Assembly: GCA_002118135.1 (NCBI GenBank)
Contig: BDIU01000186.1
Location: 124,001 to 188,000, forward strand
Direction: 5' to 3'
Source: Trebouxia sp. TZW2008
Lineage: Eukaryota; Chlorophyta; Trebouxiophyceae; Trebouxiales; Trebouxiaceae
Length of the DNA stretch: 64,000 nucleotides
The notes under the pieces are model-generated. The model ran no database searches. It saw nothing but the letters and a program-made list of their open reading frames with translations, and had not been told where the DNA came from. Each line of letters begins with the position of its first letter. Within the stretch, counting starts at the first letter, position 1. This document shows, in pieces, positions 44,831-57,160 of this stretch. Made by a program: the position numbers and the translations under genes.

Positions 44831-45513
44831 TTGCTGCTTGAAGGCCTTTATTGATTGGGATTATATGTTCAATAAATTCTTGAGTTAAGCAAAGTGGTTG
44901 CTTACAGATGATTCAGCTTGATTACATTAAGAAATCGTGTCCGGCTTTGCTGTGTGTGTACGTGCTGTATTGTGCTTCCTCCTGTATGCTTTTGAAACAC
45001 CCCTTGTTGCACTCTTGCGTCACGTACGTGCACAGCAACCGAGGCTTAACCGCCCCTGTAATGGATCACCTATAAGTTTCACAGCGACAACTCCTGCTGT
45101 ATGTGACAGTGATTTTGATTTGCCAGGTGACTTATCCAGGCCTGCATTTCTGTCAGGCCTTTGCACAGTAATGATGACAGTAGTGACGACCATACCGGTA
45201 CGCATCAGCAGCCAATGATGCTAGCAATTTTATTGAGCAACACATTGCAGGTCATTCTTGTGCACCAGCCACATGCACACTTCCGAAAGCAATTTCTGCA
45301 GCATGGTGAAACATGGTGATGAACTTGCTGTGCAGACTGTATGTGACGAGAGGCGATTGGAAAGACAACCGCAACCCTTGCAGGCAAATGTGCTGCAAAT
45401 GGATTCCTGATGACACCTGATGTGTGCAATGCATATGCATGCGTATGCACCTGTTTAAGGGTCTGGCAGAGCTATTTCACTGCAGCGCGTGCCGTCTGAA
45501 GCCGGTGCGCTGA
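44831..45513. other. Intergenic region, HDAC / aldo-keto reductase
   Basis: Holds an AATAAA near 44871 and the reductase promoter. Short frames on both strands lack splice and family support. Confidence 0.4.
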
Positions 45514-48191
45514 ATGATCTCGGACTGTATTCCGTTGTACAACGGCGTTCAGCTTCCACGCATAGGGCTTGGCACCTTTAGATCAAAAGGAGACGACTTG
45601 ATCACTGCTGTGACATATGCGCTGGAGAACGGTATTGCTCATATCGACACAGCCTCAATCTACAAGGTTCAGCCTTGAATTGCTCCTGCGACAAATATCG
45701 TTCAACTTACGGGTACTGCCTCACGCTGACCACACTGCAGAATGAGAAAGACATACAAAAAGCGCTTGCTAACATGCAAGCTGGCAGCATCTTTGTCACA
45801 AGCAAACTTTCGCCATATGAGGTACTGCAGCTGGCAGAAGAATCTACGCACCCTGCCTGTCGCAGTCAGACAATGAAAGCCTGTTTGCACAGGATTTACG
45901 CTTGCTTCATGGCAACAATGCAGGGCTTAATGAGTACATGGCTGCTTGCAGCAAGGCCATCAGAAAGCCACACAAGCTTGTCACAAGATTCTGAGCCGTC
46001 TGCAGAAAGAGTGTTTGGTGCGTCACTCACAATGAGCTGCATTGATTCATTCCGTCATGGCGCAGGTGATCGAGCATACCTTGATCATTCTCAACCCACT
46101 CCCTAGAATTTGGGCATGGTTGGCTGCGCATCTTGCAAATTGGCATGCAAAGTCAGTGTCTGAACAACAGTCTGTGGCATCTTGGACGCGGGGTCCACCG
46201 TTTGCAGCTTTGTCACAAATGCCATCTGAGTCAACATCGTAGAGTCTGCCTTACGAGGTGTCTACACTCTTGTTCAGGACTTGATGCTGATTCATTGGCC
46301 AGGAGCCTCACATCATGCCTTGAACTCACCAGCACATGCCAAACTACGCCTGGAAACATGGCGTGTACTTGAAGACTTCTATCACGCCGGAAGGTAGTGT
46401 CTCCAGTATGCATTTCTTCAACTTGGGCTTCGCACATATCAATGTTCAGAATCACATGATGCATTGCTATGCGTGGGCTTTTTTGGTATGCCTTTCAAGC
46501 ACTTTCAGTATGCTGTCCAAAGAAGAGCAGCTTTTCAAGTTTCCTCTCTCAGGCATACAGTAGTATCTTGACATAAGGAGACTTAATATAAGGACATTCT
46601 TAATGTAAGGGCAATGCATCTGGGAACCAAGCACTGCATTCTGACTACATTGGTGCCTCTGAGTAAGGACAGTTCGATGTAAGGACATTTTTCTTGGTAA
46701 TCAATGCAGTTGTTACATTGAGAGATTACTGTATTGGGCCTGTTGCATGCTCCCAAATGATACATCAGCCTCAAAGGGTATTCTCAACACTGCTGTCCTA
46801 TCCACTCATTGTGCACTCCATGGTGCTGCATGAGTAGTTTTGTATAGTGCATCATCATTCTTTGCTGTGACGTCGCTTCCTGAGCACTTTATACAATGAC
46901 CTGATGGTAGCTTCAATGACATAGGTTCAGAGCAATTGGCGTCAGTAATTACTGTGTTAACCACCTTGAAGAGCTGCTTGCTGTAGCAACAGTCAAGCCG
47001 ATGGTCAATCAGGTAAACACACCTTTGCAGGCTGAATACTTAATACTTAATACTTCTGTAGCAGCGTGAGGCATCAGAACCTCACCACCTTGCTAGCAAT
47101 GCCTTGATCCCATGCACGCACTGTACCCTGCTGATGCCGTTCCTGAGTGCAAGAATCTCAAATGCTCAGGGATGGCGTTGCACGCTTCACTGGTATGGCA
47201 GCTTTTGGCTAGCATGTATGTCACCTAATTTTGCTCATGTGCAGCTACAGTTTGTGATCAGCCAAGGGGACAGCGGTCAATCATATAGCATTTGCTTGAG
47301 CAGACCATTTGATCATGCTCATGGGCAGCAATAGTCAATAATCAGCCATCAAGACAGCGAACAGCCAAACTGCATTTGCTCAAGAAAAGAGCAGTTTGCC
47401 CCTTTGACCCAAGGAGTGGAATCATGTGCAGATTGAGGTGCATCCTAGGCTGCCACAACATCAGCTGCTGAAGCTATGCAAAGACAATGGAATTGCTGTA
47501 GTGGCGTATTCCAGTCTTGGAGTAGGGGACCTGCTGCACCATGATGCAGTGGTCAACATAGCTCAAGTTGTTCAGCATACACCTGCACAGGTACTGGCCT
47601 CGTGCCCCTTTCTATCTTTCGCTAAAAATTGTGCAAAGGCAATATGCAAAGAAGGGATTGGTTTGATGTTTGTGGAAGCTATGCTTGACAACCATACTGT
47701 AAACATCATGTTCAAGCCATGCATTGGCAAAGGTGACAAAGCGCTTCCTTTGCACTCTGCATTTGTGCAGTGCATGGTTGCCAGCCAGCCTAGTTGTGCC
47801 TTGTGAACAGTGACTGCGTCTTCACGTACACAGCAGCAGTTCACAGCAGTTCAGAAGCTGGTCAACCCTCAGGGCGCATACAGCCTTAAGCTATCTAGTG
47901 AAACTTACTTGGAGCAGCTATCCTGGGCTGTTATCATCAACAGAGGCTCCTGTCATAACGCCTGATGGCATAGACTTTTCTTTTCTGAGACTGACTATTA
48001 TACAGGTGCTGCTGAGATGGGGCCTGCAAACAGGTTGTGCAGTCATACCCAAATCCCTTGACAAAGCTCATATTGCTGAGGCCAGCCCCAGCAAGCTACT
48101 TAACTGGAGTCTAAGCAGTAACCAGATGCATGCACTGAATCAACTTGAGGATGGGCACAAGTATTGCTGGGATCCAGCAGGCGTCCTGTGA
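45514..48191 (+). CDS. Aldo-keto reductase
   Basis: An NAD(P)H-dependent carbonyl reductase, probably cytosolic; substrate unknown. Seven exons: 45514-45666, 45741-45821, 45952-46017, 46278-46393, 46931-47012, 47432-47590, 48006-48191 (TGA); 280 residues, all phases consistent. Family motifs: [26 protein letters not shown] (D45, Y50 of the catalytic tetrad), [10 protein letters not shown] (K73), LMLIHWPG (H106), [38 protein letters not shown] and the C-terminal cofactor loop VIPKS. The tetrad Asp/Tyr/Lys/His is complete. The protein is shorter than the usual 300-320 residues, chiefly after HWPG and at the C-terminus. Intron 4 contains an intact MITE (46558-46731), and intron 6 a copy of repeat R1. 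Confidence 0.93.
46558..46731. mobile_element. Intact pogo/mariner-like MITE, 174 bp
   Basis: Bounded by TA on both sides (46556-46557 and 46732-46733). Imperfect inverted termini start CAGTAGTATCTTGACATAA and, on the other strand, CAGTAATCTCTCAATGTAA. The body has GTAAGGACATT motifs in both orientations and no coding capacity. Same family as 59729-59885 and 3909-4065. Confidence 0.8.
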
Positions 48192-49910
48192 GGTTTTGTG
48201 TATCAGTAGTTGCTTTGAATCCAGAAGCATTGGGACACGTCACAGTTTCATGTATTACCAAAAGGCGTTTGAGTCTTGCGATGCCTTCTTGGGATCAGAA
48301 GAGCTCAGAACTTCCTTGGCATGGTCAGCCAAAGAATCACCAAGATTCAGTACAATTCAGTTTGAATGATCTGCAGCCTTTCAAGTCAGCTGAGCTGTCA
48401 TTTGAGTAGATTACTGGACCACAGCGTCTTGTTGAACAGATCTCTGCAGTGAGTCATAGTATCATCAGGCGGTATCTTGAAAGTCAGTCGCCTGATAGCT
48501 CTATAAGGGCACTGATACACAACAGCTTTGTCGATATCAGGCTGTGACATCAGGAGATCGTCTGCAACATTGCGTACAGTGCCTCGTGGATCACATTTAG
48601 AGGCTCATGTTCAGCTGTGTCTGAGTCTGAGGTAACTGTCGCAGTCGAGGATCACTGCTTGCTGTGTCCTGTGCTGGCTCCTTGCCCTCAGCAGCTTATG
48701 ACAGTGATACCTTGAGCAGCATCAGCTCTCTGAGCAGTGCCAGTGACGATGAAAATAATGGGGAGTAGAGCCATAAATGCAGCACTAGCTAGTCACATTC
48801 TGAATGCTTGAGTTTGGCAATTGTACGTTCTGTCCACCTCCACCCCTGTCTGGCCTGTATGGTGTTCATACACTCTGTATTTCTGTAATCAACCTGTTTC
48901 CTGAGCAAACTCAGCTGCTGAAAATATATACAGGGCATCTGGTACTGTACTTGCAACACAGCTGCCAGAGTTTGCCATGACATGACGGCAAATGCTTTCC
49001 AATGTCGATGCCGGCAATTGCTTCATGGCTAATGTCATCTATGCGCTCATAAAGCACCTTCAGTCTGCTCAGCAAGAAGTCAACCTGCAACACAGTCCTC
49101 CTTAGCCCGGCACAGCAAGCGACAATCTGTTGCCGGCAAAGTATGAGTGGTAATCACTGGCAATCTGTCTGGCACACTACTGCCAGCAAACTATCGGTCC
49201 GCGTGTCCTGCCGGCTACCCAAACTGACTTTGCCGGTAAAACCCCCTTTTGCCATTCAGATTTTGCATGGCAAAGTCCTTGGCAACAGCTGGCCACCGCA
49301 TTGGCAAAGCAAGGTCAAACTTGGGGGTGATTATTTGTAGTGGCACGGTGTGAAAGCATTGATTGAACTGGACTCAACAAGGGCTTACAGGTCCCTGGAT
49401 CAATCTCACATCTAGATTATGTCAGAAGCGCTCTCTGACAAAAAAGCAGAGGGTCCTGAATTCAACAACATGATAGACAGATGGATGCTGCCCCTCAAAA
49501 CATGATCACTGACCCAAGCACAGCAATTGAACTGCATCAACACTGCATATGTTGCAAAATATGATGACTACGCAGTGTGTGTTGCAGTCTCAATCTGTCA
49601 GGTCCTGGGCCTGCCTCAACTGATAGAGCCTCCCATTATGGCGGCACAGACTTTTCTTTATCTATGGCAGGCCTGGATGTGTTGCTACCAACAGCTTGTC
49701 TTGCAGCATGGTGTGCCACATACATGTCAAGCATTCAGCAGCAACCTGGGGCTGCCTCTGACGACAGAGGCCCTCATTGTGACAACCAACTGGCATAGCC
49801 TTTTCTTCTTTTTTTCAGCAGCAATGCGGGCTGCCTCTTTTGACAAAGGCTATCATTATGACGGCTGATGGCATAGGCTGTTCTTTTCTTTTCACTTTCA
49901 GCAGAAACGA
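48192..49910. other. Convergent region between reductase and TspO-EDR2_C genes
   Basis: Mostly repeats: R1-like copies at 49618-49665, 49757-49815 and 49838-49898, and a block with several TGCCGGCAAA-like motifs (49130-49260). Two exon-like pieces have no partner: plus-strand 48688-48769, after a strong pyrimidine-rich acceptor, encoding an acidic Ser-rich tail ending SASDDENNGE, and minus-strand 48950-49083 with VDFLLSRLKVLYERIDDIS after a TTGCAG acceptor. They may be remnants of a gene or exons I could not connect. Confidence 0.35.
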
Positions 49911-52900
49911 TTAGCTTCTGCGAGTGATTTGGCCAGTCTCCAGATCCAAGAAGGCTGCTTTGTTGAGGTCAAGGTTCTGCAGCCTGACTGCTCCAAGCAA
50001 AGCCTCAGGAAGCTCATCCTGCATCCCAAAAAGAATTGTAAGCAAGGCCAAAAAGACTTGACCATCAAAGCCAATGAAAGCCAGGAAACAAGCAATTCTG
50101 GCAATGATGCGCTTCTGACCTGTAGGGTAAGCAATAATGATGCGCCTGTCTGTTGAGTCCTTACACCATGCTTTTGCAAGGCAAGATGATCACATTAGCA
50201 ACATCTGATGTGATCTTTCTTCTTGACAAAGCCTGATGTAAGGACTCAATAGACAGCAATTCAAGCACAGGAATACTGCTTCCCCTACGGGTCAGAAAAG
50301 CATCATTGACAAGTGTCAGTTGTTCATAGGATGATGTCTGTGTGATGCTCCGCACATGTATTTTATCTCTTGATCAACAACCCTCGTCTCCATCTCAATG
50401 TCACATATTGACATCCAGAAAACGCTGCCAAGCCATAAGCTGGAGTCTCAATTGTTTTACGACCGCTATGATTCTCGCACTCATCAGCAAAAAATGAATG
50501 TCATGTAAGGAGTACAGAAGATCAACACAGCAAAGAGACAGAACCAACCAGGTATCAAATCCACGTACATTCACAGGACTGGGACACAAAAAGAAATGGA
50601 AAACGGCCTTGTGCAATTTGATCTTGTTGTAGCCTTGTCAGATAGACGGCGCAGCCTGAAATGATATGGCAGCAGAATACAGTATAGCAGCAGCTGCAAT
50701 GGTGCATGTTTGCAGTAGTGCCATGTGTGTGCCAAAAGGGAAGGTGGGGGGGGGGGTGGGTGGNNNNNNNNNNNNNNNNNNNNNNNNNNNNNNNNNNNNG
50801 GGGGGTTTCTTGGGAGAGGGCAGAGTTTGAAGGGGTGGGGGAGAGGAGGTTGGAGGGGGTGATAGAGGGGAGGGGAAGGGACTGAAGGGGTTGGATCAGG
50901 GGTTGCAGCGGGGTGTGGGAGGAGGCATACCCGTGTGTGCCCCTCCAAGGTGATGGCCATGTCTATAACTAGGCCCTTGAGGGCGCCCTGCACCAGCCCC
51001 ACCACAGAGGCTGCTGACTTGGAGCTGCCCACGTCAATGTCAACCTCAAAGTAGTTTGGACCCCTGGAACAGACAGAAACAGCTGTTTGCCAGCATGAAC
51101 ACAACTGTTTTGTAGAAGTTGCGCAATTTCCCTGCTCCCCTACTACATTGCAGGCACACAGGCTAGAGCTTGGAGCAAGCAATGAGTGGCATGACCATTT
51201 CACCATCAAAATCTTCCATGTTCCAGTCAAGCAAACAATCAATGTCCTACGTAAAAGCACAGTCACAGTGAGCTACACAACATGCACACAGGCGTTGGCT
51301 GACAGGCGTTTTCACCTGAGCTGCTTGGCAACAAGACGTCTGCCTAACAACCAATCAAACAATAGAATTTACAGTCCGGGGGAGGGAGCCAAATGTGACT
51401 CATCGGACTTCCTGGCATGAAAGCACAGGTGAACCTAACAGCACACTCACACTAAGCAATTTGGTGGCGAGCTTCTTGCCTAACAGCACAAACACAGTGA
51501 GCAATGCCAGTGCAACATCCACTGGCTCCGAAAGTGATCACCTGACGTACGTGTTAGTACTAGTCTTGCCTAACAGCACAGTCACACTAAGCAATGCCCT
51601 TGACAACATGAACTGACTCAAGGGCACGTTCACCTGAAATTTTTGGTGGCAAGCTTCTTGACCAAAAGCACAATCAGTTTCCTCAATGCTTGATGCAGTA
51701 AGTATAGGCGCAATCACGTGTTCACCTGAAATATTTGGTGGTGAGCTTCTTGCCTAAAAGCACAGGAGTGCTGCCAACAGCGTTCCTAATGACCCAGCTT
51801 CCCTTTGTCACTTTAGGAATGAGCTTGAAGGTGTTGTGCCGCCTTTTGACATCGCTGTCGTTTTCACCCTCTGTGAAGCGCGCTATGCACCTATCAAAGG
51901 CTGCAAACGCCTGCAGGCACAACTGCTACTTTACATTTGGACACCTACCCAACAACCTCTGGCAGCGAGCTATGCACCTATCAAAGCTGCAAGTGCCTGC
52001 GGGCACCGATGTCCCACATTCTGTCTTTGCATGACATTGTGGCTGACAAGCTCTGACATGCAGGTCAAAGTTGCACTGACTCAAGCAGTTGTGTGCAGCC
52101 GGTTGACGTCACTGTCATTTTCACCCTCCATGGAGCGCGCTTTGCACCTATCAAAGGCTGCAAAGGCCTGCATGCACCACCTTCAAGCTTACTGTTGTCA
52201 AGACACCTGACAACATGCAATAGAACATCACATCAGACAAAACAGTGTCACTCCAGATCTTCCTTTCACAGGAGTCTGATCCTGTAACATGTTGATTGCA
52301 CATGTGTAGCGCGTAGTCCTGAAACAGCATCAGCCTTTGGCCCATGCTTTGGACACAAGGCACTGTGTACAGGGTAGATGCTGGTACATGCTCTATGTAT
52401 ATGCTTGACTGACAGCATGGCCTCTGCTAGTTTAGTGTGACGCATAGTAACACCCATTACGCTCATACATTACACTCATATGTTCTCACAAGTGCATACA
52501 ACACAGGCTGATCATGCATCTGACATGAGGATCCATCTCACAACTCACATGGAGACATGTCTCACGGTGCATTTACCTCTGAGTCAGCGTCACCCTTGTG
52601 GCCTTGCTTGGCAGTGCCATCCTGCTGTGCCGCTGCCAGGGGGTCGTAGTCTGTTGACCAGGAGAAGGTCAGCGAGACATTCGTCCTGCCAGGCACCATG
52701 ATCTGCGAAAGCCCGTCAAATGTTGCTTATGATTGTGTTGAGTAACTGGTCCTGCCAAGTCATAAGCAGGTAGGTGACAGAATGACCTGGCTTGGTCGAG
52801 CCTTAGTTCCCGGCGAACAAGCAGTGGACATTGTCTTGCACAAAAACATGCGTCTTTGTGTCAGTCTGAAGAAGGCTAACACTCAGTTGGCACGTGTCAC

Positions 52901-55900
52901 AGTAACAATGATTATCATTACTTTGAGTACTACAGATTTTGTTGCTATCACTATTGCAATCGCAATGATCACCATCTTCATCATCACTGTGGGCATCATA
53001 CTTAGTGTTGTTGTAAGCATTGTGTAACTGCACATATGGTAGTCAAGCAGGTTGCTATCACTGATGCTACTGTGGCCATGTCCCATCTGACCTGGAGGGC
53101 GAAGGTGAAGGGGGCCTTGCTGTTGCGGATGGACGGCAGGAAACGGGCAATGTGGAAGGTGGGAGCCACCTCCATCAGATTGGCGCTGCTCAGCCAACAC
53201 ACTGGATCACCCGTCTCTACCTGCAACACACATTATACACTTCAGCATCAGCAAAGCACAGCATGCCTTGATGCAGGCATGATAGACAACCCACTTGAGC
53301 CACCTCCATGAGATTGGCGCTGCTCGGCCAATACACTGGATCACCAGTCTCTACCTGCAACACAGGCAATGCATTTCAGCATTACCACAGTGCGACATTA
53401 TAGACGACACATCCGCAGTAACCTCTGCAAGATTGGTGCTGCTCAGCCAACACACTGGATCACCTGTCTCTTCCTGGAACACACATTATACACTTCAGCA
53501 TCAGCACAGCACAGCATGCCTTTATGCAGGCATGATAGACAACCCATTGGAGCCACCTCCATGAGATTGGCGCTGCTCAGCCAACACACTGGATCACCTG
53601 TTTCTACCTGCAATGTAGATGATGCAGTTCAGTACCTGAACATTGTGATGCCATGACATTCATTGATTCATTCATGCATTCATTGTAAACGTGGGCTAGG
53701 CAGGCTCAGCAGGCCCATCTAGGTACGTACAGAAGCAATCAATTGTCTCCAACCAGTTCAATCATGTGCTAACCTAAACCCATGCCATGACAGGGTCGTG
53801 ATGGGCAAGTAGATGGGTTCCAAGCAGTGCATGGCAGATGAGGCAGACCATCATCAGCAGGTAACATTGTGCCAGAGCAGCATAGCAAAGACACCAGGCT
53901 GCCTGGCTCCCATTGCAGAGCGCAGCAGATGGTGCAGTTCTCACTGGCACAGGGATAAAGGTGTTCATGATCATAGTAGTCTCCAAACTGTGCATATGAG
54001 CCCTCCCCAACCATAGCTCCAAACCCTCCGCACTGTCTCAGCTGTGGTTGACTTAATGCAATGCTTTAGATGGATCTGAAGCTTGAGACTACTCACGAAA
54101 TTGGGCACAAGCACTCACCAGAAGCTAAGAAAAAACATCTGACCATGTTTTGGCTTCCAGATAAGCATTTGCTCACACACAACGGGAACGTGTAAGTCTG
54201 CGAGTCAAGAAGCAGCATCTGACCTTCTTTTTATCATCTAGGTAAGTAGCTCCTCTGAGCTTGACCCCATTTGATCCAGGATCAGCGAAGAAGCTAGTGT
54301 CAATGGTGTCAGTCCTGATTGACATGTCCAGCTCTTCTTCTTCCTGCAGGGCTGTTGCCTGCAGCCCCTGCCCTTCAGCAGAGTTGCCCCGCAGCTGAGT
54401 CACAGATTTGCTGAACCTCTCAAAGGGCGAGGGTAACCCTGGAGCGGAATCTGTCAGAGCCTCTGCAGCTGCTTGCAGGTTGACAGACATCTGCACATCA
54501 CAGACGGATGCTCAGCATTTGCAGGTTGACAGAAACCCATACATCATGCATAGGTGTTCAAGTTTATGATATGTGACACCAAGTTTGCAGCTGGAATTCA
54601 GATTTGGCAGGCTTTCAAATGGTAAGCCTGGAGCTGAATCTGTTAAAGGCCTCCGCAGCTGCTTGCAGGTTGACAGACATCTGCACATCACAGACAGACG
54701 CTCAGCATTTGCAGGTTGATAGACATCCGCACGTCACGGACAGGTGTTCATGATGATTTGTGACACCAAGCTTGCAGCTGGAGTTCAGATTTGGCAGGTT
54801 TGCAAGGGTTGATGGCAAGCCTGGAGCTAAATTTGCCAAGGCCTGTGCAGTTCACAGACATCTGCAAGTCACAAATGTTCAGTATGAGCTATGAAGCTAA
54901 TCACTCTGGCTGGGTTGAAAACTTGCCAGGCTTCGTCTTGCCAAGAAATCCCTGCTGGGCCTGGCAAAACCTGAAGAGCACCTTGCAGTTTTTGCCAAGA
55001 TCTGCTTGCACAGCTTGCCCAGGCGTCATAAAGGCATATGCATTTGCAGCAGAGTGGCAGCATTGCTGAAGCCTCAGGAGCCCAAGATTGAAATGCAGCT
55101 TGCAGCATGTTTGCTATGACAGTGCATGTCCTTGCTGCCAATACAATACTCTGTTCCAGATGCACACGGTTGTCGACATGAGTACTGTCATGTCAATGCA
55201 TGTCAGCATTCTAGTGCCAATCAGGCTTGACAGTGTACTAGCTGATCAAGATGTCTGTCAGGCCCAGGGACTGACCTTGCCAAACAGGCCAGAACCGTTG
55301 CCTTTGCGCTCGTCCTTCTCAAGCTGCCCGGGCATAATCAAGTGGCCTGAATCTGTGTGCGTAACAAAGCTGTCCAGCTCGTCATCAGTCGTGCGCCTGG
55401 TGACTCGTCTGTCTCTGCCAACATCAGTAGCGCTGCGTCTGTGCAATTGAGATTCTGCAAATGGAGTGTTAGAGAATGAGTCAGGCTGCGTCCACTGCTG
55501 CTGCTGATGCTGCTGCCATGGCTGCTGCTGAGGCACCTGCTGCTGTAGCTGCTGCTGCTGCTGCCAGCTGTGACCTGGCTCAGACTGTCTGCTGTTCCAG
55601 CCGCCTGTCTGTGTGTGTGTGCCTGAGGGGCCCAGTATGGGGCTGTTGCTGTACTGAATTGCCCCAGTGCCCGACAATGGCTGACTGAAGTCTTGCCTGC
55701 CGAACTCAGCAGGGGCGGTCTTGTTTCGTGTGTGTAGTGAGTTGGCTCTTGACATGTCTGGGCTCTCCTGTGGTTTCACTTGAGCGTACTTGTGCGCTGA
55801 CTGAACCACTGCTGGGTTACTGTCAAACAGGCTGCAGTTGATAAGGGTTGTGGCAAAGCAGGTCCAGCCCAAGTACGGCAGCATTAGGAAACCGGCCAAC

Positions 55901-56592
55901 GGACTGGCTATGTAGAACTTGCCCATTGTGATCAGCGAAACGCCCAACAAAGCTGCAGTGAGAAAAGTAACAAGTATGAGCCTCACAGTGAGCATGCTAA
56001 TGTATGTGGCATCTAATGTACCAGCCCAAAAACGGTAGCATTGCGAGACTGATGAAGGATTGGCTATACAGAACCTGCCCATGGTGATGAGCGAAACACT
56101 CAGCAAAGCTGCACAAGAGAAAGGAAACAAGTCTGGGCCTTGCAGTGAGCGTGGTAATGCACATGACATATAGTGCAGCAGAGGATCTGCACATGCAGCT
56201 TTGTTGGGAAATGTGAGAGTGCAAACGTTCCAGCATTGCAGCAGTGAATCTCGCAGGATGAGCTACACTGCTGTGACAAATGCACTCAAGCAATCTGGGC
56301 TGGGCATGTTGTACGAGGCATCTGCAAGTTCAACTTGCCTGCTGAGTCTGCTACAGCGTAGCGGCGCCTGCCAGCTCCAACAAAGATTGGTGGCCAAGCG
56401 AATAGGTTCACACCTAATTGGCATAAATAAAGGCAAAGGGGTGTAAATTGTGCCCAAAGCCCTCCTTGCCTCCAGACCAGCCATGATGCTAGGCCCATGA
56501 CTAAGTAGATTGCTGCCCAGGCTCCACCAAAGATGTTTTTCTTTGGTTTGAAGCGCCGTTTGCGAAATCTGCCTCTGCGACCCCCTCCTGAC
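49911..56592 (-). CDS. TspO/MBR (translocator protein) fused to an EDR2_C (DUF1336) domain
   Basis: Eight exons splice in phase: 56339-56592, 55276-55952, 54224-54490, 53092-53220, 52577-52702, 51726-51910, 50931-51063, 49911-50018 (TAA), about 625 residues plus an unresolved N-terminus. The first two exons encode four TspO helices: GGAWAAIYLVMGLASWLVWR, LCLYLCQLGVNLFAWPPIF, LLGVSLITMG and LAGFLMLPYLGWTCFATTLI. The expected first helix is missing. A Gln/Ser-rich linker of about 180 residues follows. The rest is EDR2_C: LRGATYLDDKKK, FHIARFLPSI, MVPGRTNVSLTFSW, FKLIPKVTKGSWVIRNAVGS, NYFEVDIDVGSSK and DELPEALLG. TspO binds tetrapyrroles and sterols in membranes; EDR2_C occurs in plant lipid-binding EDR2 proteins, so membrane lipid handling is a reasonable inference. 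The first intron has a GC donor. Confidence 0.85.
50736..50930. other. G-rich intron segment with assembly gap
   Basis: Bases 50764-50799 are N. Both flanks are runs of G with many GGG/GGGG blocks, so the transcribed minus strand is a long C/T tract. It lies in the last intron of the TspO-EDR2_C gene. The sequence is prone to G-quadruplexes, which may explain the gap. Confidence 0.85.
51320..52180 (-). repeat. Echoes of both edges of an EDR2_C exon
   Basis: The exon at 51726-51910 is flanked by copies on both sides. Its 3' end (KKLTTKYF-coding plus donor) recurs near 51320-51355, 51458-51500, 51548-51590 and 51637-51680, and its 5' end (FAAFDRCIA-coding plus acceptor) near 51965-52000 and 52119-52175. 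All are out of frame or truncated. Confidence 0.75.
53298..53607 (-). repeat. Three echoes of an EDR2_C exon 5' half
   Basis: The first 57 bp of the exon at 53092-53220 with its acceptor recur starting at 53354, 53473 and 53607, spaced 134, 119 and 134 bp. SSANLMEVA remains readable in two copies. They are among the best preserved echoes in the window. Confidence 0.9.
53693..53777 (+). repeat. Dispersed repeat R2, copy 3
   Basis: Core GGCAGGCTCAGCAGGCCCAT with the TCTCCAACCAGTT tail. See 3135-3220. Confidence 0.6.
54495..54900 (-). repeat. Echoes of the linker/EDR2_C exon 5' edge
   Basis: The start of the exon at 54224-54490 (acceptor, MSVNLQAAAEAL-coding sequence) recurs in at least three decayed copies around 54520-54560, 54610-54690 and 54715-54870, identifiable by TTGCAGGTTGACAGACAT. 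Confidence 0.75.
56015..56108 (-). pseudogene. Echo of the TspO last-helices exon
   Basis: Begins 156 bp upstream of the real acceptor (55952). Reads SVSLITMGRFCIAN where the real exon has GVSLITMGKFYIAS, then shifts frame inside the PYLGW region. Confidence 0.85.
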
Positions 56593-56706
56593 CTGAGCAA
56601 AGCAATCAGCCTTCAGGATGTTCTGCACAACACTTTTGCGCCGCTTCAAAATGCCAATCAGCGTGTAGCATGTGTTTTATTCGGGTCAAAGCTCAATCTG
56701 TGCAGA

Positions 56707-57160
56707 CATGGCCAAAGAAGACAAGCAGAGGCCGTACCCGCGGGTCGACAAGTCGCTGGCTCCTGCCAGATGAGTCTTGGCAACTGTGCTCAAAAAGGGG
56801 ACGCTGAGCGCCAGGGCCTACAGCGACGTGCAAACATGGTCGAGCATATGAGTGTGGTCAACAAGGCATACATGCTGGCAAGACAGCCAGGTGACGCGAA
56901 GAAGCTGAGCGCGCCCAATGGATGTGACTCTCGCCCATATCCGGTGAAACGGAGGAGGTAAGTTGTCAGGGAGCAGTATTGGGCGACTCACCAACGAAAG
57001 TGTTGACGCCGTTAGATTGCCGATTGTTAACCCGGAATTCTGTTGCAGGTCGTCCATTGTACGTGTTGACGAATGCCGCTCAGCAAATTGGTCCAAATGC
57101 GTTTTGGCACTGCTGCAGCTCCGATTGATAGCTTCAGGCCATCCTGCTGAGGTCGCATAA
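56707..57160 (+). CDS. Possible small unrecognised gene
   Basis: A CpG-rich block holds a plus-strand frame, open from 56533, with basic character (GDAERQGLQRRANM, SVVNKAYMLARQPG, YPVKRR), a GTAAGT donor at 56958 and an in-phase exon 57050-57160 ending in TAA. ATG 56707 opens a different frame (MAKEDKQRPYPRVDKS) that stops after 21 codons, so the start is unclear. It may instead be the divergent promoter and 5' region of the TspO-EDR2_C gene. I recognise no family. Confidence 0.3.

Noticed and set aside
53769..54022. An 80-codon minus-strand frame inside the TspO-EDR2_C gene as an extra exon
   Set aside because: Both overlapping frames lack EDR2_C similarity, and the flanking exons already join in phase to give a continuous domain.
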